Translations under genes and position numbers: made by a program
Shown: in pieces, positions 27,941 to 37,307 of the stretch
Position numbering within the stretch: position 1 is the stretch's first letter
Layout: each line of letters begins with the position of its first letter
NCBI RefSeq assembly: GCF_000513955.1
Contig: NZ_KI911329.1
Span: 49,510-95,812 of the forward strand
DNA from: Pseudoxanthomonas suwonensis J47
GTDB taxonomy: Bacteria; Pseudomonadota; Gammaproteobacteria; Xanthomonadales; Xanthomonadaceae
Direction: 5' to 3'
Length of the DNA stretch: 46,303 nt
The notes under the pieces: model-generated
Seen by the model: the letters and a program-made list of their open reading frames with translations, nothing else
Told to the model about the DNA's origin: nothing
Databases searched by the model: none

Positions 27941-28645
27941 TTACTGGCAGCGCACCAGCACCGCGGTGACGTTGTCCGAACCACCGCCGTCGAGCGCGGC
28001 GGCCACCAGCGTGTCCACGCATTCCTGCGCGCTGCAGTCCTGGCCGGCGAGGGTCTCGGCGATGCGGCCGTCGTCCACTTCCTCGGTGAGGCCGTCGCTG
28101 CACAGCAGCAGCTGCATGCCCGGGCGCAGTTCGCCGGCCATCAGCGACACGTTCAGGTGGTTCGGATCGGTCACGCCCAGTGCCTGGGTCACCACGTTGC
28201 GGTGCGGGTGCGACCGGGCCTGTTCGGGGGTCAGCGTGCCCTGGTCGACCAGGTCCTGGACGTAGCTGTGGTCCTGGCTCAGCTGGGCCAGGCGCCCGTC
28301 CTGCCACAGGTAGGCGCGGCTGTCGCCGACCCAGGCCACCTCGAAGCGGGCGCCCTGGACGCGCGCGGCGACCACGGTGGTGCCCATCGGCAGGGCGTCG
28401 TTGCGGCGGCGGGAGACGCGGATGATCTCCTCGTCGGCGATGCGGATCGCCTGGACCAGCGGGGTGCCGCTGCGGACCTCGCGGACGATGGTCTCGCGGG
28501 CCAGCGCGCTGGCCACCTCGCCGCAGGCATGGCCGCCCATGCCATCGGCCACCAGCCACAGGCCCAGCTCACCGTCGCCGTAGTACGTGTCCTCGTTCAG
28601 CTGCCGGCGCAGGCCGACATGGGTGAGGTGTCCGAATTCGATCAT
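27941..28645 (-). CDS. PP2C-family serine/threonine phosphatase
   Basis: A 234-residue bacterial PP2C (Stp/PrpC type). The metal-binding motifs are intact: QLNEDTYY, VADGMGGHACGEVAS, GDSRAYLW, LCSDGLTEEVDD and GGSDNVTAVLV. It is cytosolic, with no signal or membrane segment. Such enzymes reverse Hanks-type kinase phosphorylation or act in type VI secretion control, but no kinase or secretion gene is in view. It is convergent with dnaQ (51 bases between stops). Confidence 0.92.
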   Translation of the reverse strand: MIEFGHLTHVGLRRQLNEDTYYGDGELGLWLVADGMGGHACGEVASALARETIVREVRSGTPLVQAIRIADEEIIRVSRRRNDALPMGTTVVAARVQGARFEVAWVGDSRAYLWQDGRLAQLSQDHSYVQDLVDQGTLTPEQARSHPHRNVVTQALGVTDPNHLNVSLMAGELRPGMQLLLCSDGLTEEVDDGRIAETLAGQDCSAQECVDTLVAAALDGGGSDNVTAVLVRCQ

Positions 28646-28730
28646 GGCGCCCGCGTGGATTCGCTGTCAGCAGGATAAAACGGATTGGACCGGGGCGGTG
28701 GGCCATGCCGGCGGCGCCGGGCGCGGACAA

Positions 28731-28762
28731 AGAAAAAGACGGGCCGGAGCCCGTCTTTTTCT
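28731..28762 (-). terminator. terminator downstream of tRNA-Ser
   Basis: A perfect 13-base-pair stem (28731-28743 with 28750-28762, 6-base loop) whose A/T-rich outer part gives T-runs on both strands. It lies 5 bases beyond the tRNA 3' end on the minus strand. Confidence 0.88.
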
Positions 28763-28767
28763 GTATC

Positions 28768-28858
28768 TGGCGGAAAGGGTGGGATTCGAACCCACGGTAC
28801 CGGAGACCGGTACACCGGATTTCGAATCCGGCGCATTCGACCACTCTGCCACCTTTCC
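28768..28858 (-). tRNA. tRNA-Ser (anticodon CGA)
   Basis: A 91-base class II tRNA on the minus strand. Acceptor GGAAAGG pairs with CCTTTCC, with discriminator G and encoded CCA. The anticodon loop TTCGAAA reads CGA, and there is a long variable arm (TACCGGTCTCCGGTA). Confidence 0.97.
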
Positions 28859-28896
28859 GGAAGCCCGCGCGGCGTGGTCCGTCCGCGGGGCCCGCC

Positions 28897-28925
28897 ATGA
28901 TACGGAACCGGCGCGCTCCGCACAA
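28897..28925 (-). promoter_or_regulatory. probable promoter of tRNA-Ser
   Basis: On the minus strand TTGTGC (28920-28925) and TATCAT (28897-28902) are spaced by 17 bases, with the predicted start about 30 bases before the tRNA. Confidence 0.55.
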
Positions 28926-28991
28926 CATCCGGTCCGCGGCGGCGGCGGTTGGCTAGACTAGCGGCCTGTTCTCCCCTCCGGTGCCACCCCG

Positions 28992-29399
28992 ATGTCCGAG
29001 ATCCTGGTCCCCGTGTCCTTCGGCGAGCTGCTCGACAAGATCGCGATCCTGCAGATCAAGTCCGAGCGCATGACCGATCCCGCCAAGCTGGCCAACGTGC
29101 GCAAGGAGCTGTCCGCGCTGGAGCACACCTGGATGCAGCACCCGGCCGCCGGCAAGGACATCGCCCAGCTGCGCGCGCAGCTGAAGGCGGTCAACGAGCG
29201 CCTGTGGGACATCGAGGACGACATCCGGGTCAAGGAGAAGGCGCAGGAGTTCGACGAGGAGTTCGTGCGCCTGGCGCGCAGCGTGTACTTCGAGAACGAC
29301 GAGCGCGCACGGGTGAAGAAGGAGATCAACCTGGCGCTGGGCTCGGCCTACGTCGAGGAGAAGTCCTACCAGGACTACCGCACCGGCTCCACGCCCTGA
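28992..29399 (+). CDS. DUF6165 family protein
   Basis: A 135-residue soluble, charged, mostly helical protein starting MSEILVPVSFGELLDKIAIL. I recognise it as a DUF6165-type protein, a family without known function that often lies near lipopolysaccharide or glycosylation genes; this recall needs a domain search. Here its neighbours are a fused spermidine-synthase-like protein, a family 9 glycosyltransferase and a Kdo kinase, which fits that context. Its 3' end overlaps the convergent gene by 25 bases. Confidence 0.75.
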   Translation: MSEILVPVSFGELLDKIAILQIKSERMTDPAKLANVRKELSALEHTWMQHPAAGKDIAQLRAQLKAVNERLWDIEDDIRVKEKAQEFDEEFVRLARSVYFENDERARVKKEINLALGSAYVEEKSYQDYRTGSTP

Positions 29400-32300
29400 G
29401 CCGCGCCCGCGCGCACTTCCAGCGCGCGGATCCTGACCATGTGCCGGACCATGCGCAGCCCCTCGCTGTGCGGGATGGCCACGCCATAGGCCTGGTGCAG
29501 GCGTTCCACCTCCGGCGCCCGTCCGCTGCCCAGCGCGCCGAGCTGGGCGATGAGCAGGGCCTGTTCCTCCACCTCCGCCGGCAGCGCCTGCGGCAACTGC
29601 AGCAGGGCTTCGCCGGCGCGCAGCATTTCCGGCGCGTTGCGCGCAGCCGCCGCGGCATACAGCTCCAGCATCGCCCGCACCGCCAGTGGCTGGATCGACG
29701 CATCGATCCAGGCCGGCTGCAGCCACACGCCTCCGAGGTCTTGCGGCGGCAGGTGGCCGAGCGTGGCCATGGCCACGGACGAGGCGGCATGCGCCCAGGT
29801 CACCGGGTCGTCGACTGCGCCGCGTGACAGGGCGAGCAGGGCCTGCAGTTCCGTTTCCGCCGGTGGCATGTCGATGGCGCGCCGGCGCAGCTCGCTGATG
29901 TGCTGGCCTTCGCGCAATGCGCCGGCCAGGGCGATGGCGCGCTCGCGGGCCTGCAGCAGGCTGTGGCCGCGCAGGATCGGGATGTCCTCCGACGCCGGCG
30001 GCGGCTGCCGGCCTTCCATCAGGTCGAGCACCGGCAGGCCGTTGTCGGCCAGGCGCTGCAGGGTGTCGGCGCGGTCGCGGCGGAAGCGGGTGCGCGGTGC
30101 CTGTAGCGACACCACCGGGTGGAAATCGCTGTGCGGTTCGGCCTGCAGGGCGCGCACGTAGGTATCGAGCAGGGCGGCGCCACCGAGGCGGCGCAGCTGC
30201 AGCGCCGCGTCGCCGGCCAGGCCGACCCGCGCGGTCTCGGTGGCCAGCGCTTCGGTGGCACGCAGGCGCACGGCTTCCGCTTGCGGGCAGGTGGAACGGC
30301 AGGCGACCACGACCAGGTCGTTGTCCTGCACCAGGTACACGGCCGCGTCGGTAAAGTTTTCGCGCAGCGCGGCGACGATCCGCGCCAGCAGCGCGTCGTC
30401 GATCTCGTAGGTCTGCAGCCACTGCACCAGCAGGCCGTCGTCGGCCAGGTGCCCGTGCAGGAAGCGGTAGAACTCGCTGGTGAACAGCCCGGCCACGCCG
30501 CTGACCCAGGGGTTGGACGGCTCGGACACGATCACGTCGTAGCGCCGGCGCCCGCTGGTGTAGAAGCGGCGCGCGTCGTCGAAGTGCACCTGCGAGCGCG
30601 GATCGTGCAGGGCGCGGCCGATACGCGCGGCGAACAGCTGCGCGCCGGCGCGGTGCACCAGCGGTTCGATCTCCACCGTTTCCACCCGTTCGACCTGGTC
30701 GCTGCCGAGCAGGGTGTGGGTCGACATGCCCAGGCCCCAGCCGATCACCCCGACCTGGCGCGGCTGCGGATGCAGGGCCAGGGGCAGGGCGCCGAGGCTG
30801 ACCATGGTCAGTTCGTCCCCGCCCGGCGGCGCATCGAGGCTGGCGGCCATCGCGCCGTCGGACTTGCCGTTGGTGATCAGCGACAGCGTGCCGGTGGACG
30901 GCGAACGCGCCACGCCGATGGTCGCGGTCTTGCCGTCGCGCAGGAACGGCACTTCCAGCGACGCATCCAGCTGGGCGAAACCGGTGCGGAACACGCCCGA
31001 CAGCTGCGCGCGCGGATCGGGCTGGCCCCACTGCAGGGCCACCGCCAGCGCCGCCACGCTGCCCAGCGACAGCAGCGCCATGCGCGCCGGCGACAGCTCG
31101 CCGCGCAGCTGCGCGTACAGCCAGAAGCCCAGCGCCACGTCGCCGGCCGCGGCCAGCAGCACCGCGCCGCGCACGCCCAGCAGCGGCACCAGCACGTGCA
31201 CCGCCAGCAGCACGCCGGCGATCGCGCCGGCGGTGTTCGCCGCGTACAGCCGCCCGATCGAGGCTTCGCCGGCGCCGCTGCGCAGCAGCACCAGGGTGAA
31301 CAGTGGCAGGGTGGTGCCGGCGAAGAACGCCGCCGGCAGCATCACCGCGATGGCGATGCCGCCGCTGCCGAGCAGGAACAGCCGGTAGCCGCCGTCGGTG
31401 CGCGCCAGCGACTGCACCAGCGCCGCGGTCCAGTCGAAGGACTGGGCGAAGGCCAGCAGCGACAGCATCGCCGCCACGCCCATCGCCACCTGCGCGAACG
31501 CCGCGCCCTGCAGCGGATCGCGCAGCCGCGGCGCACGCCGGTGCACCCACGCGCCGCCGAAGGCCAGGCCGAGCAGGAACGCGGCCAGCATCAGCTCGAA
31601 GCTGTGCACGGTGGTGCCCAGCGCCTGGTTGAGCAGGCGGATCCAGCCGATCTCGTAGACGAAGGAACAGGCGCCGGAGAACAGGCCGACGGCGAGTACC
31701 ACGCGCACCAGGCCGGGGCGTGCCGGCGCGCTGCGTGTTCCAGATGCGGCAGGCGGAGGCGAGGGCGGTTCGCAGGATGTCCACCCGGCGCTGTCCCCCT
31801 CATGTCGCCAGGACAGCCAGCACGCACCCGCCGCGACCACCAGGTTGGCCACGCCGGCCACGGTCATCGCCCCGGGCATGCCCAGCCGCGGCAGCAGCAG
31901 GAAGGTCGCCAGCGGCGCGCCCAGCGCCGCGCCCAGGCTGTTGGCCGCGTAGAGGCCACCGAGCACGCGCGCGTCCTGCGCCTGCGCGGTGCGCAGCCAG
32001 CCGGCGCTCAGCAGCGGGAAGGTCGCGCCCAGCAGCAGGCACGCCGGCAGGATCAGCAGGCTCGCGCCGAGCCAGGGGAAGGCATGCCCGGCCACGCCGT
32101 CGCCCAGTACCGGCAGCACTGCTCCGGAGATTCCGGCGTAGCCGAGGAACAGCGCATGGAAGGCCAGGCCGAGCACGCCGATCGCCGCTTCGGCGATGGC
32201 GTAGGCGAACAGCAGCCGGGTCCAGCGCGTGCCCAGCCGCGCCGCCAGCCACGCGCCGGCGGCCATGCCGCCCATGAAGATCGCCAGCACCAGGCTCTGC

Positions 32301-32458
32301 GCATAGGCGGCATGGCCCAGCACCAGGCCGAGGTACTGCGTCCACAGCGACTGGTAGACCAGGCCGGAGAAGCCGGACAGGACGAACAGGAACAGGATCG
32401 CCGCGCCCGAAGGCGCCGGACGGTGTGGCGTCGACGGCAGCGGGGCGGCCGCGCTCAT
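29375..32458 (-). CDS. fused MFS/spermidine synthase-like membrane protein
   Basis: A 1,027-residue protein. The first 480 residues or so hold many hydrophobic segments in two blocks (from GAAILFLFVLSGFSGLVYQS), resembling a major-facilitator transporter. A spermidine-synthase-like domain follows at about 490-720, with the nucleotide-binding glycine region GVIGWGLGMSTHTLL near residue 569, VEIEPLVHRAG, FDDARRFY near 626 and DVIVSEPSNPWVSGVAGLFT. The last 300 residues are soluble and helical with no domain I recognise. Proteins of this fusion type are common but uncharacterised, and polyamine synthesis is not assured because the amine-binding residues are not clear. Its stop overlaps the DUF6165 gene end to end. 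Confidence 0.85.
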   Translation of the reverse strand: MSAAAPLPSTPHRPAPSGAAILFLFVLSGFSGLVYQSLWTQYLGLVLGHAAYAQSLVLAIFMGGMAAGAWLAARLGTRWTRLLFAYAIAEAAIGVLGLAFHALFLGYAGISGAVLPVLGDGVAGHAFPWLGASLLILPACLLLGATFPLLSAGWLRTAQAQDARVLGGLYAANSLGAALGAPLATFLLLPRLGMPGAMTVAGVANLVVAAGACWLSWRHEGDSAGWTSCEPPSPPPAASGTRSAPARPGLVRVVLAVGLFSGACSFVYEIGWIRLLNQALGTTVHSFELMLAAFLLGLAFGGAWVHRRAPRLRDPLQGAAFAQVAMGVAAMLSLLAFAQSFDWTAALVQSLARTDGGYRLFLLGSGGIAIAVMLPAAFFAGTTLPLFTLVLLRSGAGEASIGRLYAANTAGAIAGVLLAVHVLVPLLGVRGAVLLAAAGDVALGFWLYAQLRGELSPARMALLSLGSVAALAVALQWGQPDPRAQLSGVFRTGFAQLDASLEVPFLRDGKTATIGVARSPSTGTLSLITNGKSDGAMAASLDAPPGGDELTMVSLGALPLALHPQPRQVGVIGWGLGMSTHTLLGSDQVERVETVEIEPLVHRAGAQLFAARIGRALHDPRSQVHFDDARRFYTSGRRRYDVIVSEPSNPWVSGVAGLFTSEFYRFLHGHLADDGLLVQWLQTYEIDDALLARIVAALRENFTDAAVYLVQDNDLVVVACRSTCPQAEAVRLRATEALATETARVGLAGDAALQLRRLGGAALLDTYVRALQAEPHSDFHPVVSLQAPRTRFRRDRADTLQRLADNGLPVLDLMEGRQPPPASEDIPILRGHSLLQARERAIALAGALREGQHISELRRRAIDMPPAETELQALLALSRGAVDDPVTWAHAASSVAMATLGHLPPQDLGGVWLQPAWIDASIQPLAVRAMLELYAAAAARNAPEMLRAGEALLQLPQALPAEVEEQALLIAQLGALGSGRAPEVERLHQAYGVAIPHSEGLRMVRHMVRIRALEVRAGAAQGVEPVR

Positions 32459-32491
32459 GGCCTCCCGGAACAGGACGGAACGCCGTCCCGG

Positions 32492-33532
32492 TCAGCCGCC
32501 GTGGTCGTTGCGGTAACGCTCGAAGGCTTCGATCGCATCTTCCACCGTGACCAGGTCCATCACGCCGTCGTGCTCGATCTTGGTGCCCCACTTCAGCGAA
32601 GCGGCGGGCTTGCCGAGGAAGCGGCGCGCGGCGTCATCGTAGCGGTCCACGCAGTAGCGGCGGTCCGAGTAGGGGCCGCTGCGGTCCGGGTCGGTGGCCG
32701 CGTGCAGGCCCAGCACCTTCGTGCCCATCGCGTTGGCGATGTGCATCGGCCCGGAATCCGGGGTGACCAGCAGGTCGGCGCGGGCGAGCAGGGCCGGCAG
32801 CTGCTTGAGCGTGTCCTTGCCGACCAGGTCCAGCACCGGGGCGCGCATGCCGGCGAGGATGGCGTCGGCGGTCTGCCGCTCCAGTTCGCTGCGGCCGCCG
32901 CACAGCACGATCCGCCAGCCGCGCGCGGCGGCATGGTCGGCCAGGGCGGCGTAGCGCTCGGCGCGCCAGTTGCGCAGGGCGTGGCTGGAGCAGGGCGAGA
33001 CCATCAGCACCGGGGTGCCGTCGTCCGGCCACTGCTCGCGGGCCCATGCGTGGGCCGCCTCGGGCACCGGCAGGTTCCAGGTGACCGTGTCCTGGCGCAG
33101 GCCCAGCGGCTCGCAGAAGCTGCCGAGCACGTCCAGCACGTGCAGGCCCGGGCGGTCTGGGATGCGTTCGTTGACGAACAGCCCGTGCAGTTCCTTGGAG
33201 CGGGTGCGGTCGTAGCCGATCCGCCGCCGCGCCGGGATGAACGCCGACAGCAGGTTGGCGCGTGCGGCCAGCTGCATGTGCAGCAGGGCATCGAAGCCCT
33301 CCGCCGGCAGCGCCCGGCGCAGCTCGCGCATGCCGGCCAGGCCGGTCCGCTTGTTGTAGACGTGGAAGACCACCCCTTCGAGCCCTTCGAGCAGGCGGAA
33401 GCCGGCCGGGTCGATCACCCAGTGCAGCGGCGGACCGTCGGGCCAGGCGCGTTGCAGGGTGCGCACGAGGGGTACGACGTGGGTCACGTCGCCGAGGGCG
33501 GACAGGCGCAGCAGGCAGAGTGATGGGCGCAT
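32492..33532 (-). CDS. glycosyltransferase family 9 (heptosyltransferase-like)
   Basis: A 346-residue GT-B enzyme. The N-terminus [20 protein letters not shown] is the hallmark of ADP-heptose:LPS heptosyltransferases. The C-terminal nucleotide-sugar region includes [15 protein letters not shown] and [24 protein letters not shown]. It probably adds a heptose or related sugar to the lipopolysaccharide core at the inner membrane. It diverges from kdkA with 29 bases between the start codons, which supports a joint role in Kdo-core assembly. Which core position it modifies is not clear. Confidence 0.92.
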   Translation of the reverse strand: MRPSLCLLRLSALGDVTHVVPLVRTLQRAWPDGPPLHWVIDPAGFRLLEGLEGVVFHVYNKRTGLAGMRELRRALPAEGFDALLHMQLAARANLLSAFIPARRRIGYDRTRSKELHGLFVNERIPDRPGLHVLDVLGSFCEPLGLRQDTVTWNLPVPEAAHAWAREQWPDDGTPVLMVSPCSSHALRNWRAERYAALADHAAARGWRIVLCGGRSELERQTADAILAGMRAPVLDLVGKDTLKQLPALLARADLLVTPDSGPMHIANAMGTKVLGLHAATDPDRSGPYSDRRYCVDRYDDAARRFLGKPAASLKWGTKIEHDGVMDLVTVEDAIEAFERYRNDHGG

Positions 33533-33561
33533 CGCTTGCGGGTGTTGTTAGACTCGTGCGG

Positions 33562-34311
33562 ATGGTCGCCTTCGATGCCAGCGAAGCCTTGACGCCGTAC
33601 CGCGCGGAGAGCGGATACGGGGCCATTCTCTTCGACCGCCAGCGGCTGCGGCAAGCCGGCCCGGAACTGTTCTCGCCGGCGGCGTGGGGCGACCGCGCGC
33701 GCCCGGTCGGCTCGGGCGGGCGTGGCGGTGCGTGGTTCGTGGACGCGCCGTTCGGGGCCTGCGTGCTGCGCCACTACCTGCGCGGCGGCATGGCCGCGCG
33801 CTTCAGCCGCGACCGCTACCTGTGGCGCGGCGCCGCGCATACCCGCAGCTTCGCCGAGTTCCGGCTGATGCGCGAGCTGCTCGGCCGCGGCCTGCCGCTG
33901 CCGACGCCGCTGGCCGCCAGCTACGTGCGCGACGGGTTCACCTACCGCGCCTCGATCCTGCTCGAGCGCCTGGTCGACGTGCGCTCGCTGGCCGATCGCG
34001 CGCTGGTCGCCGGCAGCGGCGCGCCGTGGGAGGAGGCCGGGCGCCTGATCGCCCGCTTCCACCGCGAAGGCCTGGACCACGCCGACCTCAACGCGCACAA
34101 CCTGCTGTTCGACGGCAACGGCCGCGGCTGGCTGATCGACTTCGACCGCGGCCGCATGCGCATCCCCGCCACCCACTGGCGCGAGGCCAACCTGCGCCGG
34201 CTGCTGCGCTCGCTGCTGAAGCTGCGCGGCGAACGCGCCAGCGCCGAGGTCGAGGCCGACTTCGCGCGCCTGCGCCGCGCCTACGATCTGTCCTGGAAGC
34301 GGGGCTGCTGA
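33562..34311 (+). CDS. kdkA: 3-deoxy-D-manno-octulosonic acid kinase
   Basis: A 249-residue lipopolysaccharide kinase that phosphorylates the Kdo residue of lipid A-core. The kinase-like catalytic loop [12 protein letters not shown] and the metal-binding [11 protein letters not shown] are visible; the N-terminal region [25 protein letters not shown] is the KdkA nucleotide-binding area. Length equals the known xanthomonad proteins. The ATG at 33562 is selected because the upstream open frame is antisense to the glycosyltransferase. Its TGA overlaps the next gene's ATG by one base (TGATG). Confidence 0.94.
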   Translation: MVAFDASEALTPYRAESGYGAILFDRQRLRQAGPELFSPAAWGDRARPVGSGGRGGAWFVDAPFGACVLRHYLRGGMAARFSRDRYLWRGAAHTRSFAEFRLMRELLGRGLPLPTPLAASYVRDGFTYRASILLERLVDVRSLADRALVAGSGAPWEEAGRLIARFHREGLDHADLNAHNLLFDGNGRGWLIDFDRGRMRIPATHWREANLRRLLRSLLKLRGERASAEVEADFARLRRAYDLSWKRGC

Positions 34312-35072
34312 TGGCCGCCTGGTCGCTCCGGCTGCACGGGGTGGGCAACGCGTCGGCGGTGGAGCTGGGCTCGGCGATGGCCAGCCTCGAGCGCGACGGC
34401 CGGCCGTGGCTGACCATCGACTGCGGCGCCGAAGGCCTGACCGCCTTCGAGGCCGCGTACGGCCAGCTGCCGGACGCGGTGTTCATCACCCACGTGCACC
34501 TGGACCATGTCGCCGGCCTGGAACGGCTGTTCGTGTCCAGCTACTTCGATCCGCAGCGCCGCGGCCGCGTGCGCCTGTACGTGCCGGCGCCGGTGGTGCC
34601 GCTGCTGCAGCGGCGCGTGGCCGACTATCCGAACGTGCTGGCCGAAGGCGGCGCCAATTTCTGGGACGCGTTCCAGCTTGTGCCGGTGGGCGAGGCGTTC
34701 TGGCACGACGGCATCCGCCTGGAGGTGTTCCCGGTGCGCCACCACTGGCCGGACACCGCGTTCGGCCTGCGCCTGCGCGGCAGCGTGGTGTGGACCGGCG
34801 ACACCCGTCCGATCCCGGAGATGCTGGCCCGCTACGCCGATGCCGGCGAGCTGATCGCCCACGACTGCGGCCTGCACGGCAATCCATCGCATACCGGCCT
34901 GGACGACCTGGAGCGCGAGTATCCGGAGGCGCTGCGCCAGCGCATGGTGCTGTACCACTACGCCAGCGCCGCCGATGCTTCGGCGATGGCCGCGCGCGGC
35001 CACCGCGTCGCCCGTAGGGGCGAGCTGCTCGGGCTGGCCGAACCCACCGCGATGCAGGCCTCGCCGCCATGA
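34311..35072 (+). CDS. MBL-fold metallo-hydrolase
   Basis: A 253-residue metallo-beta-lactamase-fold hydrolase. The metal motif HVHLDH is at residues 61-66; other ligands appear in PVRHHWPD, VVWTGDTRPIPE, LIAHDCGLHG and LYHYAS, a pattern shared with RNase Z-like and phosphodiesterase-like MBL proteins. It is locked between kdkA (1-base overlap) and moaA (4-base overlap, ATGA), so it is co-translated with both. The substrate is unknown; the context could suggest either lipopolysaccharide or cofactor work. Confidence 0.85.
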   Translation: MAAWSLRLHGVGNASAVELGSAMASLERDGRPWLTIDCGAEGLTAFEAAYGQLPDAVFITHVHLDHVAGLERLFVSSYFDPQRRGRVRLYVPAPVVPLLQRRVADYPNVLAEGGANFWDAFQLVPVGEAFWHDGIRLEVFPVRHHWPDTAFGLRLRGSVVWTGDTRPIPEMLARYADAGELIAHDCGLHGNPSHTGLDDLEREYPEALRQRMVLYHYASAADASAMAARGHRVARRGELLGLAEPTAMQASPP

Positions 35073-36091
35073 ACCTGGCACGGCCGGCGCAGGCTCCGCT
35101 CCTGGACCGCCTCGGCCGGCCCCTGCGTGACCTGCGCCTGTCGGTCATCGACGCCTGCAATTTCCGCTGCGGCTACTGCATGCCGGCCGACCGCATCCCA
35201 GACGACCACGGCCTCGACGCAGCCGGGCGCCTGTCCTTCGACCAGATCGAGACCCTGGTGCGCGCCTTCGCCGCCGCCGGCGTGCACAAGCTGCGCCTGA
35301 CCGGCGGCGAACCGCTGCTGCGCAAGCGCCTGCCGGAGCTGGTCGCGCGCCTGGCGCGGATCCCCGGCATCGACGACCTGGCCCTGACCACCAACGGTTC
35401 GCTGCTGGCCGCGCAGGCGCGCGCGCTGCGCGAGGCCGGGCTGCACCGGATCACGGTCAGCCTCGACGCGCTGGACCCGGACGTGTTCCGCGCGATGTCC
35501 GGCGGGCGCGGCGAGGTCGGGCCGGTGCTGGAGGGCATTGCCGCCGCCGAGGCGGCCGGCTTCGGCCCGCTGAAGCTCAACTGCGTGGTCCAGCGCGGGG
35601 CCAACGAGGACCAGGTGCTGCCGCTGCTCGAACGCTTCCGCCGCACCGGCCACGTGGTGCGCTTCATCGAGTACATGGACGTGGGCACCTGCAATGGCTG
35701 GCGCCAGGAGCAGGTGGTGACCTCGGCCGAACTGCGCGACCGCATCGCCGCGCGCTGGCCGCTGCGCCCGCTGCAGTCGCACTATCGCGGCGAGGTGGCC
35801 GAGCGCTACGCGTTCGCGGATGGCGCTGGCGAGGTCGGCTTCGTCAGCTCGGTCAGCGCGCCGTTCTGTGGCGACTGCCACCGCGCCCGCGTCTCCGCCG
35901 ACGGCCAGCTGTATACCTGCCTGTTCACCGACCAGGACCACGACCTGAAGCCGGCGCTGGCGCAGGGCGAGGCCGCGCTGTTCGGTCACCTGGCAGGCTT
36001 GTGGTCGCGGCGCGCGGATCGCTACAGCGAGATCCGCGGCAACCCGTCCGCGCCGCGCAAGCACATCGAGATGTACCTGATCGGAGGTTGA
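35069..36091 (+). CDS. moaA: GTP 3',8-cyclase MoaA (radical SAM, molybdenum cofactor)
   Basis: A 340-residue radical SAM enzyme starting molybdopterin synthesis from GTP. The SAM cluster cysteines are Cys30, Cys34 and Cys37 (CNFRCGYC), and the C-terminal substrate cluster is Cys267, Cys270 and Cys284 ([10 protein letters not shown]...YTC). [10 protein letters not shown] binds SAM, and the protein ends in the conserved GG tail needed for activity. It overlaps the MBL gene by ATGA and is followed at once by moaC, which together with MoaA makes cyclic pyranopterin monophosphate. Confidence 0.96.
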   Translation: MNLARPAQAPLLDRLGRPLRDLRLSVIDACNFRCGYCMPADRIPDDHGLDAAGRLSFDQIETLVRAFAAAGVHKLRLTGGEPLLRKRLPELVARLARIPGIDDLALTTNGSLLAAQARALREAGLHRITVSLDALDPDVFRAMSGGRGEVGPVLEGIAAAEAAGFGPLKLNCVVQRGANEDQVLPLLERFRRTGHVVRFIEYMDVGTCNGWRQEQVVTSAELRDRIAARWPLRPLQSHYRGEVAERYAFADGAGEVGFVSSVSAPFCGDCHRARVSADGQLYTCLFTDQDHDLKPALAQGEAALFGHLAGLWSRRADRYSEIRGNPSAPRKHIEMYLIGG

Positions 36092-36092
36092 G

Positions 36093-36593
36093 TTGGCCAC
36101 CCGCAAGTCCCCCGCCGCCAAGCTGACCCACCTGGACGACGCCGGCCGGCCGGCCATGGTCGACGTGTCGCACAAGGCCGCCACCGCGCGCACCGCTACC
36201 GCCGAGTGCAAGGTGCGCTTTCCCGCCGAGGTCGCCGCGCAGCTGCGCGCCAGCGGCCTGCGCGCATCCAAGGGCGGCATCGTCGAGACCGCGGTGATCG
36301 CCGGGACGATGGCGGCCAAGCGTACCCATGAACTGATCCCGTTCTGCCACGCGCTGCCGCTGGACGGCTTGAAGATCTCCATCGACTGGCACGGCGAGCG
36401 CGAACTGCGCATCGAGTGCACCGCGCGCACCAACGCCCGCACCGGCGTGGAGATGGAGGCGTTGACCGGCGCCACCGTGGCGGCGCTGACCGTGTACGAC
36501 ATGAGCAAGGCGCTGTCGCACGCGATCGTGCTCGGCCCGGCGAAGCTGCTGGGCAAGCGCGGCGGCAAGCGCGATTTCGGGAGGGCAGGGTGA
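36093..36593 (+). CDS. moaC: cyclic pyranopterin monophosphate synthase MoaC
   Basis: A 166-residue MoaC. The start is a TTG at 36093, one base after the moaA stop, preceded by CGGAGG; the family motif [14 protein letters not shown] follows at residues 22-35. [31 protein letters not shown] and the active-site lysine region [12 protein letters not shown] are all present. It converts the MoaA product to cPMP. The stop overlaps the moaD start (TGATG). Confidence 0.95.
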   Translation: MATRKSPAAKLTHLDDAGRPAMVDVSHKAATARTATAECKVRFPAEVAAQLRASGLRASKGGIVETAVIAGTMAAKRTHELIPFCHALPLDGLKISIDWHGERELRIECTARTNARTGVEMEALTGATVAALTVYDMSKALSHAIVLGPAKLLGKRGGKRDFGRAG

Positions 36594-36835
36594 TGGCACG
36601 GCTGCGGCTGCTCTATTTCGCCAGCCTGCGCGAGGCCACCGGCATCGACGGCGAGGCCGTGGACAGCGCCGCGCCGGACCTGGCCGGGCTGTATGAGGAA
36701 GTGGCCGCGCGCCACGGCCTGCGCTGGCCGCGCGAGCACCTGCGCGTGGCGGTCGACGGCGCCTTCGCGCGCTGGAGCGATGCGCCGCGCGAGGGCAGCG
36801 AGGTCGCCTTCATCCCGCCGGTGTCCGGAGGCTGA
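36593..36835 (+). CDS. moaD: molybdopterin synthase sulfur carrier subunit MoaD
   Basis: An 80-residue ubiquitin-fold protein with the obligatory C-terminal Gly-Gly (FIPPVSGG), which becomes the thiocarboxylate that donates sulfur to cPMP. It starts at the ATG overlapping the moaC stop and ends one base before the moaE ATG. No MoeB-type adenylyltransferase lies in the window, so activation must be encoded elsewhere. Confidence 0.95.
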   Translation: MARLRLLYFASLREATGIDGEAVDSAAPDLAGLYEEVAARHGLRWPREHLRVAVDGAFARWSDAPREGSEVAFIPPVSGG

Positions 36836-36836
36836 G

Positions 36837-37307
36837 ATGGCAGCGGTGCAAGCGAAGTTCGAACTGGCCGCCGCACCCTTCGCGGTCGCGCCGTTGCGCG
36901 AACGCCTGCTCGACGACGCGGCCGGCGCCTACGCCAGCTTCGAAGGCTGGGTGCGCAACCACAACGACGGCCGCCCGGTGCACGGGCTGATGTACGAGGC
37001 CTACGCCGCGCTGGCCGAAGCCGAGGGCCAGCGCATCGTCGAGGAGGCGGCGCAGCGGTTCGCCATCACCGGCGTGCATTGCGTGCACCGCACCGGTGAG
37101 CTGGCGATCGGCGAACTGGCGGTCTGGGTCGGGGTGGGTGCCGGGCATCGCGATGCCGCCTTCGCCGCGTGCCGCTGGGTGATCGACGAGGTCAAGGCGC
37201 GCGTGCCGATCTGGAAGCACGAGCGCTACGCTGATGGCGACCGGCAGTGGCTGCACCCGGTCGCCGCCACTACGGAAGGAAGCGCACCCAGGGAGGACAC
37301 CCCATGA
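36837..37307 (+). CDS. moaE: molybdopterin synthase catalytic subunit MoaE
   Basis: A 156-residue MoaE that uses MoaD thiocarboxylate to make molybdopterin. The conserved RNHNDGRPVHGLMYEAY block, HRTGELAIGELAVWVGVGAGHR and the catalytic-lysine region DEVKARVPIWKHE are intact. The stop overlaps the start of a YVTN-propeller gene (ATGA), so that gene is read with the molybdopterin genes. moaB and mog are absent from this run. Confidence 0.95.
   Translation: MAAVQAKFELAAAPFAVAPLRERLLDDAAGAYASFEGWVRNHNDGRPVHGLMYEAYAALAEAEGQRIVEEAAQRFAITGVHCVHRTGELAIGELAVWVGVGAGHRDAAFAACRWVIDEVKARVPIWKHERYADGDRQWLHPVAATTEGSAPREDTP

Noticed and set aside
28569-28928. Short protein over tRNA-Ser
   Set aside because: The WQSGRMRRIRNPVYR-type translation is the usual artefact of reading through a tRNA gene.
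30119-33523. 1,134-codon open frame on the plus strand
   Set aside because: Antisense to the fused MFS/synthase and the glycosyltransferase; composition dominated by Gln, Arg, His and Gly, no motif, no ribosome site.
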